DNA of 64,000 nucleotides from contig CM051026.1 of NCBI GenBank assembly GCA_027627225.1, forward strand, positions 3,680,701 through 3,744,700, read 5' to 3'. This document shows positions 12,246-23,618 of the stretch, piece by piece (position 1 is the stretch's first letter; every line of letters starts with the position of its first letter). The stretch is from Congeria kusceri. Taxonomy: Eukaryota; Mollusca; Bivalvia; Myida; Dreissenidae. The position numbers and the translations under genes were made by a program. The notes below the pieces were generated by a model. It worked only from the letters and a program-made list of their open reading frames with translations. It ran no database searches and was not told the origin of the DNA.

Positions 12246-12489
12246 TATCATGTTAAAAATTGATTATATGATAGTGTCGAATATGTTACAGTGAGTGATA
12301 AACTAGACTCGTAGAACATATTTGGAACAAACTTGAACATAATCCAAATTTTCTGGAAATATTGATTGTCGCGAATTATTGACAGCGGAATGTGAAAAGC
12401 TATGTACACTGCCAGAGGCCTGCCTAGACATACGCACGCGCAATCTCTGCAATCTCTTCAAAAACTTATATTTAGTTTAAACCTATTTA

Positions 12490-12815
12490 TTAGCAGGACT
12501 TGTGAGCTTTCCTACCAACCCCGGCGTCGGCGTCTGACTTTGGTTTAAGGTTTTATTCAAAAGTATTGTAACTTCAAAACTACACAAATTGTTCTCTTGA
12601 AACTTGGAATATACCTTTGACATCAACTCCAGTATCAGGGGCACTATTGCCCATAACTCTGTTTTGTATTGTGTCAGTGTTTCGCCATTTTTTAACAAAG
12701 ATTAACTGGTTACAGTTTATATTCAAACGTGTTGTACCTGCTGAACTACATAAGCTATTCACTTGAAACTATGACAGCTCTGGTTTTAGTTCAATTGTGT
12801 CGAAAGCCATAGGCT
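12490..12815 (-). repeat. Modular repeat family II fragment (GGCGTCGGCGTC end)
   Basis: The CCCGGCGTCGGCGTCTGACTT block, then 'GGTTTAAGGTTTTATTCAAA' and repeated 'AACTACACAA...TTCACTTGAAAC' modules, match in inverse orientation the element at 35049-35757. The copy is truncated, with no clean hairpin end. Confidence 0.6.
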
Positions 12816-12824
12816 TATGCACTT

Positions 12825-13080
12825 ATCAATAATTTCCCCCAGGGGGCGGGTAGCGGCGGGCATAAACGGGACTTTTGACTGAACGCGATTCCCGACAGGC
12901 GGGATTTTGATACGCCGAATAATTCTGGGTCCGAGGAAATATACTTCGTCGCATTTTAGATCCCGGTAATATAGGGCCCCACAGGCTGTGGGGATTTAAA
13001 ATAAAATGTTTGACTCTAGGGTGGGACATTAGAAAGAATAACATTAGGCCCTTCTTCAACGGGAGAAAACATTGATAGGT
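12825..13080. mobile_element. GC-rich MITE family C, copy 1
   Basis: It begins ATCAATAATTTCCCCCAGGG and ends GGGAGAAAACATTGAT, an imperfect TIR pair. The interior has GCGGCGGGCATA, CGCGATTCCCGACAGGCGGG, ACGCCGAATAATTC, AGATCCCGGTAATAT and CTCTAGGGTGGGA. Three further copies with the same word order lie at 41580, 49495 and 57040. The short minus-strand ORF inside is not conserved between copies. Confidence 0.75.
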
Positions 13081-13601
13081 GCATTATTGAGGCATTTTCG
13101 ACTCCATTTCCTGGGAAAAATCAGTACTTGGTGTTTTAAGAGAAAGATTATTTTTTCTATAGAAGCCATTTAAATTACACATAGCACATGTGCGTATTGC
13201 AGATTCAATCCATTTGGCGGCTTGCATGTTGAAATGTTCTGAGATTTAAGCCAAAAGATTATTTTGAAATACTCAATTTATAGTTCTAACAATGCATGTT
13301 TGTAGAAGAAACCTCAAAGTGAATTTTGTTGCAATATTTCATTAAACTGTTTGTAGATGGAAAATTGTATATTTCTGTTAGTAAAGTTAAATAATTTTAA
13401 CAATTAATAATTAATAATTATCAAACGCAAATTCTGACTTATGTTCATTTTAAGTTGAGACTGACTTACGATTTAAATGAATACGGGCCCAAGTGTCTCT
13501 TGAAAACAAGCCGGAAGCCAAAAAAAGCTTTCCTGCATGTCACTGCACTGCACAGAATAAATGCTAATTTAAAATGTTTCTACTACGACAACAACAAAAG
13601 C

Positions 13602-13659
<58 letters not shown>
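13602..13659. repeat. (AAT)n microsatellite
   Basis: Nearly 60 bp of uninterrupted AAT/ATA trinucleotide, about 19 units. Confidence 0.97.
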
Positions 13660-13660
13660 G

Positions 13661-15297
13661 TTCTTCATCACTTCTGATGTCGTCATCATAACCCATCATC
13701 AAAATCATGAAAAACAACAACAACGTAATACTCGTTCTTCAAGGTGTCCTGTAAACGTAATAAACTACATTTAATACATTTATATTCCAATAATTTTACT
13801 GAACATTTTTCGCGTTTTCTTATTTTATTACCGTGATTTCTTTCAGCTGTTGACTGTTAACCATCGGTGTCGCTCTCAAAAATGGAATTCTTGGTGAAAT
13901 GCACAGATTTTCTATTTTAGGGAAATAAGCTCATTGATTTTACCGCTAAAAATGTTTCACGTCACATCGACAACTATCAAATATATACATGTTTTATTTA
14001 TTATGTGAAGCGTTTATTTATTTCAGTGAATATATCGTATTCTGTACACCGTTGCCATTTTTGATAAAGACACACTACCGTTCTACATAGCTGAATCGCA
14101 TGTAAAGTCTGGAGCCAGTAAACGACCTCAGGTCATCTGTTTTAATCCGGGACATATTTCTTATTTTTTCTTCTTCATAAGTGTTCATCGTTAGCAAAAC
14201 AAAAAGCATATTTGTTTTTTCTTTGTTATTATGACGATGTTACTTCTTAATTCTTACACTCGCATTTTTTTATTGCTGTTGTAAACGATGACCATAAATG
14301 CGTAAATGTTGCAGATTAGGCGATTGATTTTACCAAAGAATGACGGGTGTAGGCGAAGAGACAACTTGTCTTTAGACGTTTTTGTAACAAATGTACACTT
14401 GGGTAACATCCTAAATGACCCTTTCAGCAGCAGATATACTCCTTTTACCATTTGATCTTTAAACTTGGCCGAAAATTCGGATTATAGCATTAGGTCACAC
14501 GTGCCGACTTTAGGTCAAAGCAAACACTTTTCAAAAATACGGAAAAAACCTTCTTCGGTATCCACACTTCTAACTAAATATGTCGGATTTGGCAGGATGT
14601 AAACAGCTTTTCTATAACATCTAATTTTAAAGGTAGAAATATAACATTTCGTATGTTATGAACATTATAAATTTAGATGTTCTTAGGAGTACGTGTCGCT
14701 GTGACACCGGCGTTTCTTTGAAGTTGCTTCTCATGATTATGTTAGTTTGTGCCGCCGGATGATAGGCCTAAATACGGAGTTTCAGTATCACTTTGTTAAT
14801 TGGGACAACTTGGAATAAAAATTGTCATATGAACAAACAACAAAAACCAGAACGTAATAATCTGCCTGCTACATGTTGTTGAAACGCATCAAGTGTACGA
14901 ATGAGGTCATCGTTTGGCCTGCCTTTATCTGTCTTCTGTCGTTATTGCAGACCAAAGACCAATGTATAATGTGACAGACCCAATGGCCACAGCAGCATTA
15001 CAATATGTGTGAAGTTTGTTTGAGCATAAAACCTTTAGTCAGAGGAAAGATGCAAATGCCAGATTGTACTACATCCATTTATCTGATACAGATGAGGTGA
15101 TCTGTTTCGCACAAAAAGCGAGCCATACATTTTCTAGAAGAACTGACTGCATGCAGAAGTTTTACAATGATTACTAAAAGTGGAAAAATTGGCATTACAT
15201 ATGTTAGATTTCTATTTAAAATACATATAGGAATCAAATAGACTGGTCTTTTATAATTTTATAAAACAAAAACTAATTTTAAAACTGCAACTCTATT
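13661..15297. other. Unassigned intergenic DNA
   Basis: No recognised gene or repeat. Two isolated phrases, CAGTTTGTGTATG-like and GACCAAAGACC, do not extend into known families. Confidence 0.45.
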
Positions 15298-15663
15298 TTG
15301 TTTAACATTGTCAAGTTTTATCATTTTGAAGCATGTCCCTTGAGCTTGGTTAACAGGAAGACATTGTTTGAAACCCAACACATCCATAAATATCTAAACT
15401 GGAATGTATTCATGCAGTCCGTCCGTACGACTTTGACTGAACGTGTACATGGAACAGTTAAAGGCGACGCAAAAAATGACTGTACAGCATATTGTCCATC
15501 CAAGAAAATATACCATGTATGTTTCGAACAGTGTACCGGTTTGTGGCGATCGGGCACTAACACCTGTTTACGATACTTGCATTTTAAAGAAAACATAATT
15601 GAAGCCCGTTTTAAAAAATGGAACGGGTTGACCACAGTTTGCTATGAGTCGACATGTCGATAA
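15298..15663 (+). CDS. Unrecognised cysteine-rich ORF, possible terminal exon
   Basis: An open frame of 121 codons without an ATG at its start (TTG is the first listed codon) carries eight Cys, at residues 13, 62, 66, 75, 79, 90, 115 and 120. Six fall in the last 60 residues, in a CxxxC...CxxxC pattern reminiscent of a small disulfide-bonded extracellular module. Candidate splice acceptors occur nearby (TTAACAG before GAAGACATTG at about 15356). The opposite strand is also open for 104 codons, which weakens the case. The stop codon coincides with the left end of the element at 15663, so the ORF may have been truncated by that insertion. I recognise no family. Confidence 0.2.
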   Translation: MFNIVKFYHFEACPLSLVNRKTLFETQHIHKYLNWNVFMQSVRTTLTERVHGTVKGDAKNDCTAYCPSKKIYHVCFEQCTGLWRSGTNTCLRYLHFKENIIEARFKKWNGLTTVCYESTCR

Positions 15664-15866
15664 AGCGCACTGTAGGATCATATTTTTCACAAATCACATT
15701 TTTCGCACGCCTGTGAAGAATATGATCTCTTTTGTCACATTTATAAGTGTGAAGAATGCTATCGGCCAAAAAGGGGGGTAAGCGTACGGATCAGATTCTT
15801 CACATATTTTATGGTGAAATTGTATCGCGACAAGCGATGATATCATTATTTGGAGCATAATTATAC

Positions 15867-16040
15867 AGTAATCATCATCATCATCATCGTCGTCGTCATC
15901 ATTATCATCATCATCGTCATCATTATCATCGTCACTATTGTTACCATCGTCATTATCTTCATCGTCATCATAATTATTTTCGTCATCACCATTATTATCA
16001 TTATACTTAACGTCATCATCAGTATGGTCATCACTATGAG
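15867..16040 (+). repeat. (TCA/TCG)n compound microsatellite
   Basis: Imperfect run of ATC/GTC trinucleotides (ATCATCATCATCATCGTCG and variants). It produces a hydrophobic Ile/Val ORF by chance. Confidence 0.95.
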
Positions 16041-16354
16041 AAACTAAGCCCTGTTTTAGGAGCTACTTATGTATGCATGCGCTTAATCGTAAGTCAATAC
16101 GTTTGTATGGTCTAATTAGGAAATAGAAATGCATATGTACTCGCGTATATCCATACGAATGTACACCCTTTTATTGAGATACTAACTAATGTACGCATCC
16201 AAACGTACGTACAAACAAACGTCCTATTTTTTATTATTAAAACCAAAATAACCATGCATATGTCCGTCCGAACTAAAATATGCATATACAGGGACGATAA
16301 TATAATGATCTTATTAGAACCTCCGCACATTTTAGTACGTACCATTGGACATTA

Positions 16355-16620
16355 TTGTAGCGTAGCGTACCGTACCTTCCGTATCATATCGTATCGTATC
16401 GTATCGTTCCTTACGGTATCGTTTCGTACCGTACCTAACCGTACCGAACCGTACTGTACCGTACCGTACATTTCCATACCATAGCATTACAAACCGAATC
16501 GAACATGCCATGCCATGACATGCCATACCATGGCATACCATGCCATACCATACCAAACCGTACGAAACGTAACCCTCCGATGCCGTGCCGTACCATACCA
16601 TGCATACCGTACCGTACCGT
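16355..16620. repeat. Degenerate pentanucleotide satellite (GTACC/CATAC)
   Basis: Five-base units drift along the array: TACCG and CGTAT at the left, CATGC/CATAC in the middle, GTACC at the right. Because five is not a multiple of three, all frames read as repetitive Tyr-Gly-Val-type peptides. These are not genes. Confidence 0.92.
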
Positions 16621-16896
16621 AAATCACCCTATTTGTTTTGCGGACTCATACAGTGTGACAAATATGATTATGATGTAGCAAATTCACAATTTGAAAATAT
16701 GAACATGTGTGAAGAATAGGATTTGAGTGCATATCAAAAACTGCACTCGATCACACATTTCACAGAAAATGTGAAGAATGAGATTGCGATGTGTGAAGAA
16801 TGAGATCCTATTTTTCACACCTGTGAAAATGAGATCCTATTTTTCACATGTGTGAAAAATAGGATTTGTGAAAAATATGGTTGTACAGCGCACTTA

Positions 16897-17393
16897 TGTT
16901 TCACATTATAACAGTTCGGCAATCTGGAGTCTAGTTGATAAGCTCCATTAATTGACAATTATAATGGGAAATTATTGCTAATGTATTTCATATCTGCAGG
17001 CAAATGGCTATTTAAAAAGTGTGTTAATCATAACCACTGCAAAGGATGTACTGTTTTGCTAGCGTTGGTTTTTGCCGGAGTAAGCTGCCATAGCAGAGGT
17101 CTACGAAATTGGAGTGCTTTTTAGTTCAAAATTATTCTATTCTTTTATTTCTTTTTCATCAATAACTCAAATATAATTTCTTGGTAATAAATCTATTGAA
17201 CTAATCAGAATTGACGACTTTTGGTGATTACTGACGAGCTTAAAACCATTTTCATGACGACATAAGTGTCGCTTGGACCTAAAGTCGCCAGGGCTAGAGT
17301 TGTCTCACTTTTATATGATTATCAGTTAACTAATACTGAATGACGTCACAAAAGATATTGTAAACATTTTTACCAATGATCCTTAAACCCGTA
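16897..17393. other. Unassigned DNA
   Basis: No gene or repeat family was recognised. AATGACGTCAC at about 17339 is a CRE-like site with no gene attached. Confidence 0.45.
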
Positions 17394-17516
17394 ATAACCG
17401 TCCCTGTGTGTACAGTCGTGCCGTGGTTCTAAAAATAACCGTCCTTGTGTGTACAGGCGCACCATGGTTCTAATAATAACCGTCCTTGTGTGTACAGGCG
17501 CACCGTGGTTCTAAAT
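17394..17516 (+). repeat. Three-copy 41-bp tandem repeat
   Basis: Units start ATAACCGTCC at 17394, 17435 and 17476, giving a constant 41-bp period. Each contains GTGTGTACAG and GTGGTTCTAA. Only a few substitutions separate the copies. Confidence 0.9.
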
Positions 17517-17749
17517 ATACTCACACAATCGTCACAAAGTGACGACCTTAGGTCCTCGTACATGAAGTGGGCCCAATGTCTTTGCAAGATCTCCAGGACG
17601 CTCCTTGTGCAGGCATCGCACCCGGCACGATCCTCTCGTAACACGATACGAGTAACTCGTTACGTCAAAACTGAATTGACAAACTGAACTACGAGGATTT
17701 TCATATCATGATATCTTGAAGCCATCTCGTTTGCCGACTGTATGTCGGC

Positions 17750-18225
17750 GTTTATTATAATCACTCACATCACTGTTACGCACTCGTTGTGCATTATAAT
17801 CACTCACATCACTGTTACACACTCGTTGTGCATTATAATCACTCACATCACTGTTACACACTCGTTGTGCATTATAATCACTCACATCACTGTTGCACAC
17901 TCGTTGTGCATTATAATCACTCACATCACTGTTACACACTCGTTGTGCATTATAATATCTCACATCACTGTTACGCACTCGTTGTGCATTATAATACTCA
18001 CATCACTGTTACTCACTTGTTGTGCATTATAATCACTCACATCACTGTTACACACTCGTTGTGCACTATAATCACTCACATCACTGTTACACACTCGTTG
18101 TGCATTATAATCACTCACATCACTGTTACGCACTCGTTGTGCATTATAATCACGCACATCACTGTTACGCACTCGTTGTGCATTATAATCACTCACATCA
18201 CTGTTACACACTCGTTGTGCATTTC
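17750..18225. repeat. 39-bp minisatellite, about 12 units
   Basis: The unit runs ATTATAATCACTCACATCAC then TGTTAC.CACTCGTTGTGC, period 39 bp. Roughly twelve copies occur with few differences, plus one 38-bp unit near 17990. Since 39 is divisible by 3, most of the array reads through as a 13-residue repeat (HYNHSHHCYTLVV), but the 38-bp unit shifts frame and neither end looks like a gene. There are no spacers, so it is not a CRISPR array. Confidence 0.95.
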
Positions 18226-18449
18226 GATCTAAATGATGTTAAGACGATATTATTAAACTGTTTATTGATTTTTTCTTGTGGTGTTTTCGTTATTTCAACG
18301 TTTATAATCCTTACAATGTAAACCAATGTCTGCACGTGGATGGGACCACATAAGTCGAATCAGAAATCTTTATATGAAATGCCGTATGCACTTTAAATAC
18401 GTTATGTAGTGTAACGTTGCTAATAATTAAATTATTCCATTATATCCCA

Positions 18450-18990
18450 ACAAACGAAGTTTTTTTGTGGGGTATATAGGTGTGAGCCTGTCGGACTGTC
18501 GGTTCATCGGTCTGTTGGTTTTTAGTTTCCGGATGATAACTCAGAAAAGGCTTGACATATTCAAATCATTTTTGGTACACATGTGTTAGATCATATAATA
18601 CAGGTCAAGTTTGATGTTGGTTACAAACCTCTAAATTTTGAGTTATGCCCCTTTTCGATTTAAAATTCCCTAAAACATGGTTTCCGGACGATAACTCAAG
18701 AATGGCTTGATGTATTCAAATAATTCTTGGTAAACATGTGTAGCATCAACAATTACGCTTCAAGTGTGACTTTGGTTACAAACCACTAAATTTTGACACG
18801 GTTATGGCCCCCTTTTTGACTTAAATTTCCGAAAAACATGGAGAACAACTCATGAAAGGCTTCAAATGTTTAAATTATGTTTGGTACATATAGGTGTAAC
18901 ATCATAAAATACAGATCAAGTTCAACTTTGGTTACAAACCACTAAATGTTGACAGAGTTATGGCTCCTATTGAAATTACATTTTTCCAAA
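18450..18990 (+). repeat. Modular bivalve repeat (TTTTTGTGGGGTATATAGG start)
   Basis: It starts AACGAAGTTTTTTTGTGGGG and contains three modules of roughly 130 bp with 'TTTCCGGA(C/T)GATAACTCA', 'AAAGGCTT', 'TTTGGTACA' and 'GGTTACAAACCACTAAATTTTGA'. The start resembles the inverse of the end at 33890-33930. It is non-coding. Confidence 0.65.
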
Positions 18991-19555
18991 TACTCTGTTG
19001 ACCATTCACAAATTAAAGCATTCTCTCTCTGTCCATTTCTTTCTAATGGATGCCATATTTTGTGTTACAAGGCCATATTGTGGGGGTATATCCCGTCACT
19101 CATGTGACAATTCTAGTTTTGTCTGGAGATTTTGTTGCGGAGGTAAATGCTATACAGGGTATTGGTACTGTGGTTCTGTTGTGTTGTTTGTTTTGGGTGG
19201 TCGTTCAGATTGTTTCTTGCGGGGTTGTGTCACTTGGTTGTTTGACTTGGTTGTGTCACGTGATAGCTGTCCTGGTTGGATTGCGCGGTTGAGTCGCACA
19301 GGTTGGTCATGTGGTTGCGCGGCATTGTTGCGCAGCCTGGTACGATAATGCTAGCAGTAGTCGACATTGTTTTTCCTTCGTGGTAGGATACCGCTAGTGG
19401 CAGTTGATATTCGTATTCCTGTAAGGTCAATATCTTTCAGTTTTGAATTCGTGCCGTGACGATGATGCGAATTGAGGAACGCGCGATTTAAAAAAAAAAG
19501 ATCATTTTGGGAGAAAAAAGCTCGAAAATTTGTCCTTGGGAATTTTTAAGGCAAT
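18991..19555. other. GT-rich diverged repeat edge
   Basis: Between about 19190 and 19350 the words TTGTGTCACTTGGTTG and GGTTGCGCGG look like highly diverged 26-bp units of the array that follows. The rest is unassigned. Confidence 0.4.
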
Positions 19556-20415
19556 CTACAGTATGCGCCGTCGTTGTGTCGCCTGGTTGTGCTACGTCAA
19601 CGTGTAACGTCGTTGTGTTGCCTGGTTGTGTCGCCTGGATGTGTCTCGCCTGGTTGTGTCGCCTGGTTGTGTATCGACTGGTTGAGTCGCCTGGTTGTGT
19701 TCCGTCGTTGTGTCGCCTGGTTGTGTTACGTAGTTGTGTCGCCTGGTTGTTTTCCGTCATTGTGTCGCCTGGTTGCGTTCAGTCGTTGTGTTGCCTGTTT
19801 GTGTTCCGTCGTTGAGTCGCCTGGTTGTGTTACGTCGTTGTTTCGCCTGGTTGTGTTCCTTCGTTGTGTCGCCTGGTTGTGTTACGTCGTTGAGTCGCCT
19901 GGTTGTGTTACGTAGTTGTGTCGCCTGGTTGTTTTCCGTCATTGTGTCGCCTGGTTGCGTTCAGTCGTTGTGTTGCCTGTTTGTGTTCCGTCGTTGAGTC
20001 GCCTGGTTGTGTTACGTCGTTGTTTCGCCTGGTTGTATTCCTTCGTTGTGTCGCCTGGTTGTGTTCCGTAGTTGTATCACTTGGCTGTATACCGTCGTTG
20101 TGTCACTTGGTTGTGTTCCGTTGTTGTATTACTTGGCTGTATTCTGTCGTTGTGTAACTTAGTTGTATACCGCAGTTATATCACTTGGTTCATAACGCAG
20201 TTTTATCACTTGGTTGCATAACGCAGTTGTATCACTTGGCTGTATACCACAGTTGTATCACTTGGTTGCATAACGCAGTTGTATCACTTGGTTGCATAAC
20301 GCAGTTATATCACTTGGTTGCATAACGCAGTTGTATCACTTTGCTGTATACCGTCGTTGTGTATCTTCGTTGTATACCGCAGTTGTATCACTTGGTTGCA
20401 TAACGCAGTTGTATC
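19556..20415. repeat. 26-bp minisatellite with a 7-unit higher-order repeat
   Basis: The unit core is GTTGTGTCGCCTGGTTGTGTT, with GTCGCCTGG almost invariant on the left side. The array drifts to CAGTTGTATCACTTGG on the right. A block starting TTACGTAGTTGTGTCGCC near 19726 recurs near 19908 with the same series of variants, an offset of about 182 bp or seven units. A second array of the same family is at 42921-44290. All ORFs inside are repeat artefacts. Confidence 0.93.
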
Positions 20416-20440
20416 ATTATATATATATATATATATAATA
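20416..20440. repeat. (TA)n microsatellite
   Basis: TATATATATATATATATA at the junction between the minisatellite and the next repeat. Confidence 0.9.
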
Positions 20441-21118
20441 TACTTGTCCGAAACAATTGGCTGGATTTCAAAACAATTTCACAGGATTGTTCCTTGGCGA
20501 ACTACCTACTTAATTTCTTCAAATGATTGTGATTCGTTAGCAAAACATGGCCGCCAGGAGACGGGTCAGTTTTCCTTATGTGGCTTAACTTTGAAATTGT
20601 TCTTGTCCGAAACCACTGGCTGGATTTCACAGAAATGTTCCTTGGCTGACCATCTACCAAGTTTCTTAAAAATATTTTGATTCATTAACAAACATATACT
20701 TGTCAGAAAAGAATGATCAGCAAACACTGTTTGGATTTCAAATAAATTTTACATAAATATTCCTTTGCTGGAAGTCAGTGGTTAGTTTTCCTTATATGGC
20801 TCTATTGAAAATCTTTTTGTTTATAATCACTTATTGTACCAAATTATTTAAAAATATTTGATTTTTTAAATATCCATTGGGCAGTTTTCCTTGCGACTAG
20901 ATGTATTTGGAAATAAGTTCAAAGAAATGTTTCTTGGATAACTGTCGACCAATTTCCCACAAATTATTTTGTTTCGCTAAAAAGATGGCTATAAGTGGCT
21001 ATAAGTGGTTAATCGTCAGCAGCTTAGCTTCAAACATGTTATAACATGCTATAATTTTTACAAGCCAGCATGATTCATAAAACTCAGGTTAGCGATCCAG
21101 GGCCATTTTGGCCCTCTT
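20441..21118 (+). repeat. Modular bivalve repeat, CTGGATTTCA family
   Basis: Modules of 130-170 bp begin 'CTTGTCCGAAACAATTGG', continue 'CTGGATTTCAAA', 'TGTTCCTTGG', 'ACCAA(G/A)TTTCTT' and end with 'AAACATGGCCGCCAGGAG' or 'GTTTTCCTTATATGGCT'. The 3' end is AACTCAGGTTAGCGATCCAG then GGCCATTTTGGCCCTCTTGT. The same module and end occur at 24160-25095. There is no coding potential. Confidence 0.7.
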
Positions 21119-21120
21119 GT

Positions 21121-21262
21121 TAGCTCACGTGAGCAGAAAGTGCTCACGGGTGAGCTATTCTGGTCAGTCACCGTCCGTCGTCGTCGTCCGTTGTCGTCGT
21201 CGTCGTCCTTCGTCGTCAACAATTAACTTGTTATTGCGGAATATTTTGTCAGGTCATGTTTG
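21121..21262 (+). repeat. 5' end fragment of AGCTCAC repeat
   Basis: AGCTCACGTGAGCAGAAAGTG and GGGTGAGCTATT form the terminal hairpin, followed by GTCGTCGTCCG-type trinucleotide DNA. It stops where MITE family B begins. Confidence 0.7.
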
Positions 21263-21269
21263 AATCGAA

Positions 21270-21625
21270 ATTTTCTTCGCATTATCGTTGTTTATCGGTT
21301 GATGTGGTATATTAAACCACGCGGACTAACGCCCTTATTAAGAAATAATTTCCGATTTATCGTTGTGTATCGGCCAGTAAACAACGTTAGCCCGAGTTAT
21401 TTCATAACCACGCATCAGAACGACAAAGAGTTGTTTATTAGCCGATAAACAATGATAATACGAAAATTGTTTCGTTTCTAACATCATTTGACATATATTT
21501 TTGCAATTGTTATTGGAACTACTTCTTACCATGCTCCGCTCTGAATCGGGACTTCTGTTTGCGTTGTTTATTGGGTAGTTTAACAAAGATTATTTTTGGT
21601 TCTGTGTCTAAAGAAAAATTGGCGA
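21270..21625. mobile_element. Foldback MITE family B, copy 2
   Basis: This is the longest copy of family B. ATTATCGTTGTTTATCGGTT near the left is mirrored by AGCCGATAAACAATGATAAT around 21440-21460. The common right half (GACATATATTTTTGCAATTG, CTCCGCTCTGAATCGG, TGTTTATTGGGTAGTTTAAC) follows. A GGACTAACGCCC/GTTAGCCCGAG motif lies between the arms and also appears in the 53.2-kb copy. Confidence 0.75.
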
Positions 21626-22173
21626 GTATCATGTTAGAATGTTGTGTAGCGAACGAATGCAATGTGTTTCGATGAAAATATTCACTCTCTATTTCCTAAT
21701 ACAATAAGGCGACTTGTTTATCAACATACGGCCGTCGTCTGGAAATAACATTGTCCAAAAAACTTTACTATAATACCAGCAGTGACTGTATTAAGGAACA
21801 AGTCATTTAGAAAAACGATTACCTTCAAAAAAGGTTATGCAACTTTATACTACCTTGCTTCCTCATTGATTTAATTTTGTTATTTTATTTTTTCGTTGAC
21901 CAATTTCTTTAATATTATAACTGAAGGACAATTGTTTTATTTAAAATGTTATGCCATTTCTTTTAAGCTAATGTAATTTGCTGATTCTATTATTGCTTAT
22001 TAAACAGTTATGACCACGGAGCATTTTACCTCATGTTGAAATAAGCTTTAAGTGTATTTGTCAGTAAGGTATGTATTGTCTTCTAAAAATGTCAGAATGT
22101 TTCACTCGATGCATGAATGTTGCACGTTTATTAATGTGACGTTCGTCATTTACAATGTCGAAGTCAATATATT
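21626..22173. other. Unassigned AT-rich DNA
   Basis: No feature was recognised. Confidence 0.5.
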
Positions 22174-23618
22174 TTTAGCTCATCTGAGCACAACGTGCTC
22201 ATGGTGAGCTTTTGTGACCACCTTTCGTCCGTTGTGCGTCGTCCGTCGTGCGTCAACCTTTTCATTCAAACTACATCTCCTCCTAAACCGCTGCTCAGAT
22301 TTTCACCAAACTTCACAGGAATGATCCTTGGGTGACCCTTTTTCAAAATTGTTCAAATTTGTTTCGGTCAGATGCATATGTAGGTCACCAGAGCTAAAAA
22401 TATATTTAAAAAGTGAAAATTTCTTCTCTGAAACTGCATGGCTGAAAGCCTCATATTTGGTTATGACATCCTCTTGTGGTCCTCTACAAAGATTGTTCAA
22501 ATGATGCCCCTTGGGTCAAAACTGGTCACGCCCCGGGGTTCACATGGTTTATATATCTTCTATAGCAAAATTATTTTAAAAATCTTCTCCTCTGAGACCG
22601 CAAGGCTCAGATGTTTCATATTTGGTACGTAATATTGCATAGTGGACCTCTACAAAGATTGTTCAAATGATGCCCCTGGGGTCCGAACTGGCCGCGCCCC
22701 GGGGGTCACATGGTTTATATAGACTTAAATATCTAAATGACTTTACAAATCTTCTTCTCTGAAACCGCAAGGCCCAGAGGTTTGGTATTTGGTTGGTAAC
22801 ATTGTATAGGGGTCCTCTACAAAGATTGTTCAAATGATGCCCCTAGGGTCAAAACTGTCCCCGCCCCGGTGGTCACATTGTTTATATAGACCTAAATAGC
22901 ATAATTACTTCCAAAATCTTCTCCTCTGAAACTGCAAGGCCTAGAGGTTTCATATTTGGTATGTGACATTGCATAGTGGTCCTCTTTAATGACTTTGAAA
23001 ATCTTGTTCTCTGAAACGGCAAGGCTCAGAGGTTTGGTATTTGGTTGGTAACATTGTATCGGGGTCATCTACAACGAGTGTTCAAATGATGTCCCTGGGG
23101 TTAAAACTGGTCACGCCCTGAGGGTCACATTGTTTATATAGACTTAATAGCAAATTAACTTCAAAAATCTTTCCTCTGACACCGCAATGCCCAGAGGTTT
23201 AATATTTGGTATGTAACATTGCATAGTGGTTCTCTAAGAGGATTGTTCAAATGATGCCCCTGGAGTAAAAAGAAGCCACACCCCGGGGTCACATAGTTTC
23301 CATATACTAATATGGAAAGTGGGCTTTGAAAATCTCCTCCTCTGAAACCGTAAGGCCCAGAGGTTTCATATTTGGCACGAAAATTGTATAGTGGTCCTCT
23401 ACAAATATTGTTCAAATTATGCCCCTGGAGTAAAACGTGGCCACGCCGTGTGGGTCACATGGTTTATATAGACTATAAAAATCTTCTCCTTAAACTGCAA
23501 GGTCCAGATCTTTATACTCAGGTAAGTGGTTTAGTGCCATTCGGCCCTCATGTTATAAGCCATTATGATGCCTTTTACTCAGGTGAGCGACCTAGGGCCA
23601 TCATGGCTCTATTGTTTA
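22174..23618 (+). repeat. Long modular bivalve repeat (AGCTCATCTGAGC...CTCAGGTGAGCGACC)
   Basis: The 5' end is AGCTCATCTGAGC...GCTCATGGTGAGC followed by CGTCGTCCGTCGTGCGTCAA. Six to seven modules of about 190-200 bp follow, each with 'CTTCTCCTCTGAAACCGCAA', 'CAGAGGTTT', 'CATAGTGGTCCTCTAC', 'GTTCAAATGATGCCCC', 'CGCCCCGGGGGTCACATGG' and 'TTTATATAGAC'. The 3' end is ACTCAGGTGAGCGACCTAG and GGCCATCATGG. This is a full-length member of the family. Module duplication, not coding, explains the ORFs. Confidence 0.78.

Larger units (their letters stand above)
15663..16894. mobile_element. TIR element of TTCACA-type carrying satellite DNA
   Basis: Left end AAGCGCACTGTAGGATCATA followed by TTTTTCACAAATC matches the inverse of the right end, GATTTGTGAAAAATATGG then TTGTACAGCGCACTT. 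The TIRs are about 34 bp with a few differences and are flanked by TA on both sides (15661-15662 and 16895-16896). The subterminal zones are packed with TTTTTCACA/TGTGAAAAA palindromes and 'TGTGAAGAATGAGATC' repeats. The centre is a TCATCA microsatellite and a pentanucleotide satellite. A relic with the same words lies at 26535-26750. Confidence 0.7.

Noticed and set aside
15850..16047. Hydrophobic Ile/Val ORF as a membrane peptide
   Set aside because: It is the translation of an ATC/GTC microsatellite.
17750..18225. CRISPR-like direct repeats or a 13-residue repeat protein
   Set aside because: The repeats are contiguous with no spacers, the genome is eukaryotic, and a 38-bp unit breaks the frame. 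It is a minisatellite.
19507..20157. Cys/Val/Ser-rich ORFs (CRLVV...SPGCV)
   Set aside because: They are the three frames of the 26-bp minisatellite, with no start context or conserved ends.
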